DNA from: Deltaproteobacteria bacterium
GTDB taxonomy: Bacteria > Desulfobacterota > Desulfobacteria > Desulfobacterales > ETH-SRB1
Reading direction: 5' to 3'
Assembly (NCBI GenBank): GCA_030611115.1
Contig: JAUWQK010000113.1
Coordinates: 1-5,279, forward strand
DNA length: 5,279 nt
Below the pieces are notes generated by a model. It worked only from the letters and a program-made list of their open reading frames with translations. It was not told the origin of the DNA and made no database searches. The translations under genes and the position numbers were made by a program. Positions 4,926-5,279 of the stretch are shown here, piece after piece; position 1 is the first letter of the stretch; the number at the start of each line of letters is the position of its first letter.

Positions 4926-5208
4926 ATTTAGTTTCGTTACTAGTGCCGTTAAGCCATTGGTGCAACACTCCGGCATTTTGAATTGGTGAATATGAATTTT
5001 CACGCCATGTTGAGATTAAGTTATTAAGTTTTCTCCTTCCTTTGTGATCCTTTCTTAGCGCATACAGTAAATTCCCAAAAAATCTTTGTGTGTTAGCATC
5101 CTTATCAGTCGTTGAAAAAGAAAAAATTACTGAAATAGCATTAAAATACCAAGATCCTATGCCAGGATAATAAAAAAGGGTGTTGAAAAGTAGGCTATTA
5201 TTGTCTGA
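4918..5208 (-). pseudogene. Start-less gene remnant, unknown product
   Basis: The minus frame from 5208 to the stop at 4920-4918 is open for 96 codons without an ATG, and its only GTG/TTG codons are near the C-terminal end. The middle and end read like real protein: DKDANTQRFFGNLLYALRKD, then GRRKLNNLISTWRE, then NAGVLHQWLNGTSNETKFI. I do not recognise it. The first 12 or so residues overlap the GGTGTTGAAAAG sequence at 5180-5191 and are probably not coding, which suggests the 5' part was replaced by an inserted element. It meets the plus-strand Cys-rich frame tail to tail at TCATATGA (4918-4925). The AT-rich composition raises the risk of a chance open frame. Confidence 0.3.
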
Positions 5209-5279
5209 TTAAGGTTCCCCATCAAGCGTATTCGCCGTAATTTTTTTGCTTGCTTGTCGGTTTTGCTCAACTATCGAAC
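5178..5279 (-). mobile_element. Possible insertion-sequence end, cut by the window edge
   Basis: GGGTGTTGAAAAGTAGGC at 5178-5195 resembles the GTGTTGAAAA-type terminal repeats of several transposase-bearing insertion sequences. Just inside it, a minus-strand frame enters from the window edge and stops at TAA 5211-5209 after 22 codons reading IVEQNRQASKKITANTLDGEP, which would be the C-terminus of the element's protein. I see only one end, so neither the family nor the element is established. Confidence 0.3.

Noticed and set aside
5048..5170. Plus-strand open frame ending KYQDPMPG
   Set aside because: Protein-like but short, no ATG or ribosome site at its start, and it competes with a longer minus-strand frame over the same bases.

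Overview
The window is AT-rich bacterial DNA with strong AGGAGG-type ribosome binding sites. It is accessory sequence: one mobile-element gene cluster, scattered short repeats, inverted repeats and gene remnants. No ribosomal, tRNA or housekeeping gene fixes the taxon. The recombinase type, the DUF1640-like protein and the dispersed TCCCTA-type repeats would suit an environmental Planctomycetota, Nitrospirota or Deltaproteobacteria-like genome. That placement is a guess.

Left flank (1-570): no convincing gene. It holds an inverted repeat (121-134/223-236), a TCCCTA-rich repeat block (273-349) whose first part recurs at 4210-4262, and a 144-bp MITE-like segment bounded by 15-bp inverted repeats (404-547). 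A small membrane-anchored DUF1640/CCDC90-like gene follows on the minus strand (575-805), with its own promoter.

Core (about 867-3999, plus strand): a cargo-less recombinase cassette. In order it has a DUF5372-like reading frame with no visible start codon (about 939-1193), a 92-aa ribbon-helix-helix-like protein (1297-1575), a 52-aa W-x-x-LP protein (1646-1804) whose end overlaps the next start, and a large serine recombinase (from 1797). The recombinase has the catalytic domain, recombinase domain, zinc ribbon, coiled coil and two excisionase-like helix-turn-helix units. It is broken by one extra base at 3712, which turns a TGG tryptophan codon inside the first helix-turn-helix into TCGG. 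Removing that base restores a 733-residue protein. The three small genes look like partners or regulators of the recombinase.

Right flank (4000-5279): a short abortive ORF behind a good ribosome binding site, a run of AGGGACAR octamers, the second repeat copy, and a 64-aa protein with four CxxC knuckles on the minus strand (4488-4682). Divergent from it is a second possible Cys-rich reading frame on the plus strand, ending at 4925. It meets a start-less minus-strand gene remnant tail to tail at the palindrome TCATATGA. At the right edge a GGTGTTGAAAAG sequence next to a partial minus-strand ORF resembles an insertion-sequence end.

Nothing here proves a new system. The points most worth checking are the single-base break in the recombinase, the start-less DUF5372-like frame, and the two unassigned Cys-rich frames.
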